Shown piece after piece: positions 1 through 6,284 of a DNA stretch of 19,416 nucleotides (positions are counted from its first letter, which is position 1; each line of letters starts with the position of its first letter). The position numbers were made by a program, and so were the translations under genes. A model generated the notes under the pieces. The model was not told the origin of the DNA, did not search any database, and saw only the letters and a list, made by a program, of their open reading frames with translations. The DNA comes from Clostridia bacterium (GTDB taxonomy: Bacteria; Bacillota; Clostridia; Christensenellales; UBA1242): contig JAFSXW010000077.1 in assembly GCA_017443885.1 (NCBI GenBank), forward strand, positions 1 to 19,416, read 5' to 3'.

Positions 1-165
1 ATGCAGATTATAAAATAAATAATTTTAGTGGGATTATAAAACTTATATTATTTCTTAATTGATTAATACCTTGGTTTTGATAGTTTCTATATAATATAAG
101 TGGTGTTTTATATTAAAATTTCTTGTTTTTAAGGTTATGTACCCTATTACACTTGCGATTTTAAT

Positions 166-181
166 TGTTTCACGTGAAACA
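166..181. promoter_or_regulatory. parS centromere-like site (ParB/Spo0J binding)
   Basis: The 16 bases TGTTTCACGTGAAACA form a perfect palindrome and fit the bacterial parS consensus TGTTNCACGTGAAACA. ParB (Spo0J) loads on such sites, clamps onto the chromosome with CTP and recruits ParA (Soj) and SMC condensin for origin segregation. In Firmicutes most parS copies lie near oriC. The site is intergenic here, and I noticed no second copy in the window. parA and parB are not in the window, but the YyaC-like gene nearby is a gene that sits beside spo0J in B. subtilis. Confidence 0.88.
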
Positions 182-385
182 TAATTTTAAGTGTTTCTGA
201 TAAAAAGATTATTACTATTTTACATTATCGAGTGGCTGTTTAATAACTTTTATTTTTCATACTTACATTAGAGAATTAATAAACATTGCTTAATAATTAT
301 ATAAAAGCTATTTTACATTTTTTAATTATTGGATATCTAATTTGATATAAGGAATTAAGCAAGTAGTAATTAACGTTATTAATAC

Positions 386-424
386 AAAAAAATAGGTATA
401 GTTATAAAAATATAACTATACCTA
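386..424 (-). terminator. rho-independent terminator of the CvpA-family gene
   Basis: A perfect 14-bp stem (393-406 pairing with 411-424) closes a 4-base loop at 407-410. On the minus strand it is followed by seven U residues (complement of 386-392). The stem begins immediately after the stop codon of the minus-strand gene that ends at 425. It is AT-rich, so individually weak, but the stem is long and perfect and the U tract is in the right place. Confidence 0.75.
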
Positions 425-1153
425 CTATAAAATTTTTGTTGTTGTTATGAAAGTTTCAACAAAACTATTTAGATGTTTAAATATAAATCCACCAATTTTT
501 GAACTATTAATATATGATATAACATTGCCAAGTGCTCCATTAGGATTAAATAAACTAATCACGCCAAATATAATGCAAATTATAAGGGCGCTACGAATTA
601 TTCCAAAAAAGAATCCTAAAATTCTGTCGACTGTGTTAACTGTTTTATTTTCTTTGGCTTTTTTGCAAATTTTAGAAACTATAAATAGTGTTAGCGTTAT
701 TAAAATAAAAGAAACTGCAAAAGCAATAAGAGTTGACCAGAAATTTGAATATGCATTAGATAAAACCTGCGATAAATTTAAATCTGGATTATTTTGAACT
801 GTTTCTGGCGGTATGTTTAAAAACCATTTTGTTAATGTTTTTGTTAAACCAGATAAATTACTTGTGTTTATTGCGTTATCAATAAATGTTTTAAGATTAG
901 AAGCTTCTATTGAAGAAAAAGCTGTGTTAAAATTTGCAAGCCCTGCAAATTTAGAAACATAACTGGCATTAATCGCCCCAGTGATTCCAATTTTCGACAC
1001 GAGCAAACTAATAGGTTTTGTGAGCAGTGTGGAAAGATAAATATTAACAGCTCCACCAAATAGAGAAAGCAAGGAAAACATTAAACCTTTATAAACACTT
1101 ATTATTATAAAAACCAATGTTATGGCTATAATTATGTAATCTAATACATTCAT
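425..1153 (-). CDS. CvpA-family integral membrane protein
   Basis: A 242-residue protein with four strongly hydrophobic segments (about residues 5-22, 24-45, 136-160 and 177-200) and a polar central loop. The pattern fits the CvpA family: a helix pair near the N terminus starting just after a conserved Asp (D5, with YKG at about 21-23), and a late segment in which a charged DR is followed by LGFFFGIIRSALI. CvpA was named for colicin V export in Escherichia coli, but its molecular role in Firmicutes is not settled. Envelope maintenance is only a guess. The frame also opens at a GTG two codons upstream (1159), but ATG at 1153 is preferred. No Shine-Dalgarno is visible. A promoter-like pair at 1162-1190 would start the transcript almost at the ATG. 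A hairpin terminator abuts the stop codon. The gene is divergent from the YyaC-like gene. Confidence 0.75.
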   Translation of the reverse strand: MNVLDYIIIAITLVFIIISVYKGLMFSLLSLFGGAVNIYLSTLLTKPISLLVSKIGITGAINASYVSKFAGLANFNTAFSSIEASNLKTFIDNAINTSNLSGLTKTLTKWFLNIPPETVQNNPDLNLSQVLSNAYSNFWSTLIAFAVSFILITLTLFIVSKICKKAKENKTVNTVDRILGFFFGIIRSALIICIIFGVISLFNPNGALGNVISYINSSKIGGFIFKHLNSFVETFITTTKIL

Positions 1154-1159
1154 ACACAC

Positions 1160-1418
1160 TAATTATATAGTTTTTTATTTAAAAAGTAAACAATTTAATC
1201 AACTTTTTATTTGTGTAGCACTTAAATTGCGAAAAATAGTTAATAAAATGTAAAAACCTATCAAAATTTGATTATTTTTTGCAATTTAAAGCCAAAACAT
1301 TGTTAATAACTACAAAAAAATATAAAAAATCTGGCTGGTTTGATTATTACATTTTATGTTAAAAATATTGCCTTTTTGCAAAAAATAAATAAATTAAGAG
1401 GGTTTAAAACAAAAAGAT
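1160..1418. other. divergent intergenic region
   Basis: About 260 AT-rich bases separate the CvpA-family and YyaC-like genes. It contains the CvpA promoter candidate, a widely spaced inverted repeat (TTAAATTGC at 1222-1230 against GCAATTTAA at 1281-1289, flanked by A and T runs), and a 12-bp palindrome TTTTTGCAAAAA at 1373-1384. I could not pick out a confident promoter for the plus-strand gene. Confidence 0.4.
1162..1190 (-). promoter_or_regulatory. candidate sigma-A promoter of the CvpA-family gene
   Basis: On the minus strand TTTACT (complement of 1185-1190) is separated by 17 bp from a perfect TATAAT (complement of 1162-1167). Only 8 nt lie between the -10 box and the ATG at 1153, so transcription would start within about two bases of the start codon. 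That would give a leaderless or nearly leaderless mRNA, in keeping with the missing ribosome binding site. In such AT-rich DNA a chance TATAAT is possible. Confidence 0.45.
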
Positions 1419-1970
1419 ATGAAAGATTTGATTATAAATGCCTGTGCTCAAAAGTTAATAACTATGATAAAAAATTTTAATACCAAAAGCGTAATGATTG
1501 TTTTTTTAGGAAATAGTAAAATTTTTTATGATAATTTCTCATCTGTTGTTATTTCAGTTTTAAATAAAAATAAATCCAAATTGAAATCTAAAAATATGAA
1601 ATTTTATTTTTGTTACGCTCGTTTTGGCATCTATGGAAAAAATTATTTTAAAATGCTTAGCAATGTTGAAAGATTTTCTGGAGGTATAATTTTTATTGAC
1701 AGTGGGTTCTGCGATAAAAATGATGAACTTGGATTATTAAAAATTAAACACGGTTTTACTAAAAGCGTTGCTTCTATAAAAACATTTAAGGATAAATGCT
1801 GTTTTGAAAATGATATTTATAATGATATTTGTGAAAGGAAAGATATTATTAGTGTGCTATTTAATTGTGCTTGTTTTAAAGATTGTGTTTTTGTAAATGA
1901 AAAGTTAAAAAATGGCATTGCCAAAATTCTAGCACAAATTTTAATGAAAGTGATAAGTGAAAGTTATTAA
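1419..1970 (+). CDS. divergent YyaC/DUF1256-like protein (GPR-type fold)
   Basis: A 183-residue soluble protein with no signal peptide. I align it by eye, from memory, to the sporulation protein YyaC (DUF1256), a relative of the germination protease GPR. Matching blocks are VMIVFLGN followed by Asp38 (family pattern hydrophobic, GT, then TGDxLGP), FGIYG at 69-73 (family VYGTL), and IIFIDSG with Asp94 followed by LGLLKIKHG (family IIAIDACLG, then VGxIxI, then GP). Late in the protein a VLxN element matches the family VLQNTRL. The two retained aspartates correspond to the two thought to be catalytic in GPR, while surrounding family residues are lost (GTDR becomes GNSK). It is unusually rich in Cys (9). 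yyaC lies next to spo0J in B. subtilis, which agrees with the parS site nearby. The nearest purine-rich SD-like run (1396-1402) is 16 nt from the ATG, so translation may be weak. Confidence 0.55.
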   Translation: MKDLIINACAQKLITMIKNFNTKSVMIVFLGNSKIFYDNFSSVVISVLNKNKSKLKSKNMKFYFCYARFGIYGKNYFKMLSNVERFSGGIIFIDSGFCDKNDELGLLKIKHGFTKSVASIKTFKDKCCFENDIYNDICERKDIISVLFNCACFKDCVFVNEKLKNGIAKILAQILMKVISESY

Positions 1971-2131
1971 CAAGTTTTAATTAAATGTTAGTAAGTTGCA
2001 AAATTTTTTATTTTTATATCATTTTTTACAAAACTCGCAATAAAAGAAAAGTTTGCTTTAAAAATATTTCTATTTTAATTTAAAAAACGCCTTTTATTTT
2101 CTTTAAAAATTAAGAAATGGTTTAAAAAAAG

Positions 2132-2160
2132 TTGTGAAAAAATGGGGCTTATGTTAATAT
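2132..2160 (+). promoter_or_regulatory. candidate promoter of ftsH
   Basis: TTGTGA (2132-2137) is followed after 17 bp by TAATAT (2155-2160), preceded by TG one base upstream, which makes an extended -10. Two TATAAT hexamers lie just downstream but lack a spaced -35. Either choice places the transcript start downstream of the ATG codons at 2142 and 2151, so those cannot be the start of translation. Confidence 0.4.
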
Positions 2161-2179
2161 ATAATATAATATTTAATCT

Positions 2180-2185
2180 AGGAGG
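2180..2185 (+). promoter_or_regulatory. ribosome binding site that fixes a TTG start for ftsH
   Basis: AGGAGG is a perfect Shine-Dalgarno core lying 10 nt before the TTG at 2196. The upstream in-frame ATGs at 2142 and 2151 have no comparable site, and using them would put an odd 18-residue extension before the usual FtsH cytoplasmic start. Confidence 0.75.
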
Positions 2186-2195
2186 CATATATATT

Positions 2196-4607
2196 TTGGA
2201 AAATAATGCAGGAGGAACCGCTAGCAAAAGAGCGTGGATAAAAGTAATTAGCATAAGTGTGTTACTTATTTTGTTATTTGCTATTTTATTTTTAGTTGTG
2301 GGTGGCAGAAAAGGCGGAAAGGAAATTTCATACACTCAATTTTTAAATGATTTATCTAGTGGCAGTGTGAAAACGGTTACATTTAATGCCGATAAAGTTG
2401 AGCTAGAATATACAGATGGAACACTTTATTGGTTTTACAACCGTGGAGCTGTGGCAGAGAAAGATATAAAAGACGAAATTATTGCTTATAATGACACAAC
2501 TCCACCACAGGCAGTTGTGATTAAAAATGGAACAACTTCAACATTTTCCATATTAAGTTTGCTTTATCCCGTTTTAACAATTGGAGTTACTATATTTTTA
2601 ATAATCTTTATGTTTAGAAGAGTTGGCTCTATAAACAATAAAAGTTTTGATTTTGTGAAAAACAGAGCTCGCATTGTGCCATCAAGCACAAAATTTGATT
2701 CTGTTGCTGGTGTTGATGAAGAAAAGGAAGAACTTAAAGAGATTATTGAATTTTTAAGAAATCCTAAAAAGTTTACAGATATTGGTGCAAGAATACCAAA
2801 AGGCGTGCTTTTAGTGGGTGCTCCTGGAACGGGAAAAACGCTTTTAGCAAAAGCTGTTGCAGGCGAAGCGGAAGTTCCATTTTTTAGCATAAGTGGTTCA
2901 GATTTTATGGAACTTTTTGTTGGCGTTGGTGCTTCAAGAGTTCGTGATTTATTTGAGAACGCTAAAAAGGCGAAACCTTGCATAGTGTTTATTGATGAAA
3001 TAGATGCCGTTGGCAGACAGCGTGGTGCCGGCATGGGTGGTGGCAATGATGAAAGAGAGCAAACACTAAACCAGCTTTTAGTTCAGATGGATGGTTTTGA
3101 AGAAAACGAAGGTATTATTGTGATGGCCGCAACGAATAGGGCAGATATTCTAGACCCTGCTCTTATGCGTCCGGGCAGATTTGACAGACAAATTTATATT
3201 CACGCACCTGATGTTTTAGGAAGAGAACAAATTTTGAAAGTTCATGCAAAAAACAAACCTCTTGATGAAGATGTAGATTTAAAAATCGTTGCAAGAATCA
3301 CCACTGGTTTTACTGGTGCAGACCTAGAAAACTTACTTAATGAATCAGCCCTTCTTGCTGCACGAGATAATAGAACTAAAATTTCTATGCAAGATATTAA
3401 TAATGGCATTGTTAAAGTTACAATGGGGCCACAGAAAAAGAGCAGAATAGTTAGTGAGCGTGATAGAAGAATTACAGCTATTCACGAAAGTGGCCATGCC
3501 ATTGTTGAAAGGCTTGTTAAAAACAGCAATCCTGTTCATGAGGTTAGCATTATTCCACGAGGCGGGGCTGGTGGATACACTCTTTCTAGACCGGAAAATG
3601 ATGATAGCTATATGACAAAAGGAAAACTCTACGACACAATTGTTGGGCTTCTTGGTGGAAGAAGTGCCGAAAAATTGTTCCTTGAAGACATTACAACGGG
3701 TGCTTCTAATGATATTGAACGCGCAACAAACATTGCAAGAAAAATGGTTTGCGAGTGGGGCATGAGTGAGGCACTTGGAAATGTTTGCATGGGCAGTGAA
3801 ACTAGCGTGTTCTTAGGCAGGGATTACACCGAGCGTGCAACTTACAGCGAAAGAGAAGCTGGTATTATTGATGAAGAGATTAAAAAGATTATAGACAAAT
3901 GCACCCTCGAAGCAGAAAACATTATTTCTAGCCATAAAAAAGAACTTATGAATATGGTTGATGTTTTGCTTGTGAAAGAAACTATTTATAGTGATGAAAT
4001 TGACATGATCATTAACAAAAAATCTAGCAAAGAAGTTATAGATTTTATAGATAGCAAACACAATAAACAAACCGAAGAAAAAAAGCCAGAAGAAACACAA
4101 AATAATTCTATAAACACTGAAAAGAAACAAGCAAACATAAACGGCGCACAAAGTGAGCAACTAGTGAAAACAGAAAGCCCTGAAAAAGCTAAGCAGAAAG
4201 TGGAAAATGCAGAGATTAAATCAAATGCAATTCAAAACTCTTCTAATAAAGAAGAAAAAAAGCCAGAAGTGAAAACTTATAAAAGAGATATAGATAAACT
4301 TTTAGAAATTGCACAAGCAAGACAAAGCAAAATGCAAAGTAATATAAAAGTTAGTGAAGAAGACAAGTTAAATGTGTCTGGCATAAAAAAACAAGCCGAA
4401 GCAAACTCAAAAGAAGAAATAAAAATAAGAAAAGTTGAGCCAAAGAAAACAATAAACAAAGAAAAGAGCAATGAAGAAATAGAAGAAAATAAACCAGCAA
4501 CCGTAGCAAAAACGAGAACAAAAAAAGTGGATGCGGAAACAAAAACAAATAGTGAAACAGAAACTAAAAAGACCACAAGAAAACCAAAGAAAACAACAGA
4601 AGAATAA
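2196..4607 (+). CDS. ftsH: ATP-dependent zinc metalloprotease FtsH
   Basis: Membrane-anchored AAA+ protease that extracts and degrades misfolded membrane proteins and short-lived regulators as a hexamer. Numbering is from the TTG start (803 residues). It has TM helix 15-35, an extracytoplasmic domain, TM helix 117-140 and an AAA domain with Walker A GAPGTGKT (208-215), Walker B IVFIDE (263-268) and second region of homology TNRADILDPALMRPGRFDRQ (313-332) carrying the arginine fingers. The zinc site is HESGH (His430, Glu431, His434), where most relatives have HEAGH, with the third ligand probably Asp506 in TTGASND. Known FtsH proteins are about 640 residues. Here a hydrophilic Lys/Glu/Asn-rich tail of about 175 residues follows. 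A small membrane-protein gene follows 17 nt downstream, probably in the same transcript. Confidence 0.97.
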   Translation: MENNAGGTASKRAWIKVISISVLLILLFAILFLVVGGRKGGKEISYTQFLNDLSSGSVKTVTFNADKVELEYTDGTLYWFYNRGAVAEKDIKDEIIAYNDTTPPQAVVIKNGTTSTFSILSLLYPVLTIGVTIFLIIFMFRRVGSINNKSFDFVKNRARIVPSSTKFDSVAGVDEEKEELKEIIEFLRNPKKFTDIGARIPKGVLLVGAPGTGKTLLAKAVAGEAEVPFFSISGSDFMELFVGVGASRVRDLFENAKKAKPCIVFIDEIDAVGRQRGAGMGGGNDEREQTLNQLLVQMDGFEENEGIIVMAATNRADILDPALMRPGRFDRQIYIHAPDVLGREQILKVHAKNKPLDEDVDLKIVARITTGFTGADLENLLNESALLAARDNRTKISMQDINNGIVKVTMGPQKKSRIVSERDRRITAIHESGHAIVERLVKNSNPVHEVSIIPRGGAGGYTLSRPENDDSYMTKGKLYDTIVGLLGGRSAEKLFLEDITTGASNDIERATNIARKMVCEWGMSEALGNVCMGSETSVFLGRDYTERATYSEREAGIIDEEIKKIIDKCTLEAENIISSHKKELMNMVDVLLVKETIYSDEIDMIINKKSSKEVIDFIDSKHNKQTEEKKPEETQNNSINTEKKQANINGAQSEQLVKTESPEKAKQKVENAEIKSNAIQNSSNKEEKKPEVKTYKRDIDKLLEIAQARQSKMQSNIKVSEEDKLNVSGIKKQAEANSKEEIKIRKVEPKKTINKEKSNEEIEENKPATVAKTRTKKVDAETKTNSETETKKTTRKPKKTTEE

Positions 4608-4624
4608 TTTAAAAGGAGAATAAA

Positions 4625-5191
4625 ATGAACTACAAAAGATTTGGTTTGCTTAGTTTAATTTTAAGTGTGATTATTATTATAAGTGTTATTTCGCTTGTGT
4701 TTATTAAAACGGACACTAATGGCGAAAAATTAAACATTGGTGAGCCATCTAGCTTTATATATTATGATAGTTCAATTACTGGAACTACGATTGACAAAAC
4801 TTCTGCGAAATTCGAGAGTGTTTATAGTGAAGTGAAGAATATGACAAAACTAAGTGTGTTTTCTAGGCTTGTTTCTGGTGGAAGCCTTAATGAAAGCCCT
4901 AGAGAAGAGATTTCTAGTAAAATTGAAAGTGGTTATTCTTCTAGCCAAATGAAAACCGAAAACACCTGCCTTGAAATTTGTTTCGACACAAAACAAACAC
5001 AAATTGTTGAAACAAATGGCAACCGCCATGTGATAGAGTTTTATAGTTTAATTTTTGTTATAAGCAAAAGTGGAACAAGAGAAGTGGCTATATATTTTGA
5101 CACAAAAAATGTTAGCACTCACACTTATGAAGGCTTGCCATTTTATGTTCGTGCAAACACTGAAAGTTTAAATAAAGCAGTGCTTGCATAA
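4625..5191 (+). CDS. hypothetical membrane-anchored protein downstream of ftsH
   Basis: A 188-residue protein that I do not recognise. Residues 7-28 form one N-terminal hydrophobic helix followed by a polar extracytoplasmic domain. There is no lipobox cysteine and no cleavage site I would trust, so it is probably a single-pass protein with its C-terminal domain outside. The domain ends in alternating strand-like segments (about 113-180, for example IEFYSLIFVIS, EVAIYFDTK and PFYVRA), suggesting a small beta-rich fold. A strong AGGAG (4614-4618) sits 6 nt before the ATG. The gene lies 17 nt after ftsH and before a strong terminator, so it is very likely the last gene of an ftsH operon. An FtsH substrate, adaptor or envelope-stress partner is possible, but nothing in the sequence proves it. 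Confidence 0.8.
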   Translation: MNYKRFGLLSLILSVIIIISVISLVFIKTDTNGEKLNIGEPSSFIYYDSSITGTTIDKTSAKFESVYSEVKNMTKLSVFSRLVSGGSLNESPREEISSKIESGYSSSQMKTENTCLEICFDTKQTQIVETNGNRHVIEFYSLIFVISKSGTREVAIYFDTKNVSTHTYEGLPFYVRANTESLNKAVLA

Positions 5192-5202
5192 TAAAAAACA
5201 AT

Positions 5203-5236
5203 AAAAAAACACCCCAGTTTTGTGGGGCGTTTTTTT
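5203..5236. terminator. strong bidirectional rho-independent terminator
   Basis: CCCCA (5212-5216) pairs with TGGGG (5223-5227) around a 6-base loop. After one A-C mismatch, the stem extends by C-G and by seven A-T pairs (5203-5209 with 5230-5236). Because A and T runs flank both sides, it works in both directions. It ends the ftsH operon on the plus strand and the uppP/small-peptide transcript on the minus strand, whose stop codon lies 1 nt away. Confidence 0.92.
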
Positions 5237-5237
5237 A

Positions 5238-5345
5238 TTATTCTTCCATTGACTTGCTTTTATTATGACAATCTTTAGAAGACCTGCTAGAGCAGTTTTT
5301 TGTGTGGCACGCTTTGGTGCTTTTTTGTTTTTTATCTTTATGCAT
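5238..5345 (-). CDS. 35-residue Cys/His-containing small protein
   Basis: A very short gene with the signals of a real one. An ATG at 5345 is preceded 6 nt upstream by AAAAGGAG, a near-perfect ribosome binding site, and its TAA is followed after 1 nt by a strong terminator. The product is very basic and hydrophilic: a Lys-rich start (residues 3-8), then Cys13-His14, Cys18, Cys26-His27, and an acidic end (MEE). The two CH pairs plus Cys18 and His2 could bind a metal such as zinc or undergo thiol chemistry, but no family is recognised. It lies 58 nt after uppP on the same strand with no terminator between them, so it is probably co-transcribed with uppP. It has no hydrophobic segment and is presumably cytoplasmic. 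Confidence 0.65.
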   Translation of the reverse strand: MHKDKKQKSTKACHTKNCSSRSSKDCHNKSKSMEE

Positions 5346-5350
5346 TTTTC

Positions 5351-5359
5351 TCTCCTTTT
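5351..5359 (-). promoter_or_regulatory. ribosome binding site of the 35-residue protein
   Basis: Read on the minus strand this is TAAAAGGAG-like sequence with GGAG at the complement of 5352-5355, 6 nt before the ATG. It is one of the best ribosome binding sites in the window and is the main reason to accept so short a gene. Confidence 0.7.
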
Positions 5360-5403
5360 AAGTTTCTATGCTTAGTATGTGCACTATTTTTTCTATTATT
5401 CAT

Positions 5404-6180
5404 TTAAAATGCAAAAGTGTAAATTAAAACGCCAAAACTTAAAAGTAATAGATAAATTGCAAAATAAATCCAATTTCCTTTTTTGGCAATTTTAAGCATA
5501 AATTTAATTGAAACCAAACTGCTTAAAAATGCTGAAATTGCGCCAACAAGGCAAGGAAGAAAACCAATTGAATAAACTCCCGACCCTGAATAGAAAATTT
5601 CAAAAACCATGCTTGCAATAATTATTGGGATACTAATTAAAAATGAAAACTTAACACTGTTTTCTTTGCTTTCATTAGCAAGCACGCCGGCGCAAATGCT
5701 TGTTCCACTTCGGCTAACCCCTGGAAGCACAGCAAAGCACCCAGATATTCCCATAATTATTGCACTTTTAAATGAAACTTCATTTGAAGGGGCAGGCGTT
5801 TTTGTGTTTTTAGATGGCAAAAAGCACACTAGCATTAGCATTCCACTTAGAAGAAATCCAAACCCTAAAAAGCCAACTTCAAATAATTTGGGAATAAATA
5901 TTTTAAGCAGGGCTGCCCCAACGCAAGTGATTAAAGTTGCGAGCACTACTTTAAGCGTGGTTTTTGAAAATGGACGCCTTATAAGCACCAGCACATCTTT
6001 ATATAACACTATTAAAACTGAAAGCAGTGTTGCTAAATGGAGCAAAATATTAAAATAGTTATTGCTGTTGTTTATGCCTAAAATTGCCTCGGCTAGTGTT
6101 AGGTGGCCACTAGAAGATATTGGCAAGAATTCTGTTAAGCCTTGAATTAAACCTAAAATAAGGGCCTCAAAAATTGTCAT
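5404..6180 (-). CDS. uppP: undecaprenyl-diphosphatase UppP (BacA)
   Basis: An integral membrane enzyme that dephosphorylates undecaprenyl pyrophosphate to the monophosphate, recycling the lipid carrier for peptidoglycan and other wall polymers. Its activity is associated with bacitracin tolerance. The 258-residue, many-helix protein carries both family signatures: the (E/Q)xxxE motif in QGLTEFLPISSSGH (13-26, with Glu17 and His26), and PGVSRSGTS (153-161, with Arg157). Length is close to the E. coli enzyme (about 273). The ATG at 6180 has a GAGG ribosome binding site about 8 nt upstream. It is divergent from ychF, and the 35-residue gene follows in the same direction. No convincing promoter of its own was found. 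Confidence 0.96.
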   Translation of the reverse strand: MTIFEALILGLIQGLTEFLPISSSGHLTLAEAILGINNSNNYFNILLHLATLLSVLIVLYKDVLVLIRRPFSKTTLKVVLATLITCVGAALLKIFIPKLFEVGFLGFGFLLSGMLMLVCFLPSKNTKTPAPSNEVSFKSAIIMGISGCFAVLPGVSRSGTSICAGVLANESKENSVKFSFLISIPIIIASMVFEIFYSGSGVYSIGFLPCLVGAISAFLSSLVSIKFMLKIAKKGNWIYFAIYLLLLSFGVLIYTFAF

Positions 6181-6222
6181 AATTAAACCTCGTTAAATGT
6201 TTATGCAAGTTGTGGTTTATTC

Positions 6223-6251
6223 TTTACAAAACTTTTAAAATAGGCTATAAT
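6223..6251 (+). promoter_or_regulatory. sigma-A promoter of ychF
   Basis: TTTACA (6223-6228), a 17-bp spacer and a perfect TATAAT (6246-6251) lie just upstream of the ychF ribosome binding site. The predicted leader is about 25-30 nt. Confidence 0.8.
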
Positions 6252-6284
6252 TTTTAAGCAATATAAAAAAGCGAGGAAATAAAA

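Larger units (their letters stand above)
1..424. other. gene-free AT-rich region at left edge
   Basis: No open frame with a plausible start, ribosome binding site and length is visible on either strand. The stretch holds one perfect parS-like palindrome (166-181) and, at its right end, the terminator of the minus-strand CvpA gene. I looked for DnaA boxes close to TTATCCACA on both strands and saw none, so although the parS site suggests the replication origin is nearby, this piece itself does not look like oriC. Confidence 0.6.
1971..2195. other. intergenic region upstream of ftsH
   Basis: No stable hairpin terminator was found after the YyaC-like gene, only T-rich runs. The right part holds the ftsH promoter candidate (2132-2160), two overlapping TATAAT sequences (2160-2165 and 2165-2170) and the strong AGGAGG. 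Confidence 0.4.

Noticed and set aside
1..424. Replication origin (oriC)
   Set aside because: Only a parS site is seen. No clusters of DnaA boxes and no dnaA or dnaN gene are in view.
447..797. 116-codon open frame on the plus strand
   Set aside because: Antisense to the CvpA-family gene, no ribosome binding site; the membrane-protein frame on the other strand explains it.
1222..1289. Long-range inverted repeat as terminator or operator
   Set aside because: Arms are only 9 bp, A/T-rich and 50 bases apart, which chance can give in this composition; listed only as part of the intergenic description.
2142..2195. Upstream ATG codons (2142, 2151) as the ftsH start
   Set aside because: No Shine-Dalgarno, and the transcript probably starts downstream of them; the TTG at 2196 has AGGAGG and yields the usual FtsH N terminus.
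2564..3046. 160-codon open frame on the minus strand
   Set aside because: Antisense to the AAA domain of ftsH, with Pro/Ser-rich composition expected from reading a conserved gene backwards.
3813..4576. Hydrophobic-looking minus-strand frames over the ftsH tail
   Set aside because: The Lys/Glu-rich tail read in reverse gives Phe/Leu/Ser-rich sequence that mimics membrane proteins; no start signals.
5609..6058. 149-codon plus-strand frame
   Set aside because: Antisense to uppP, which is unambiguous by its motifs.
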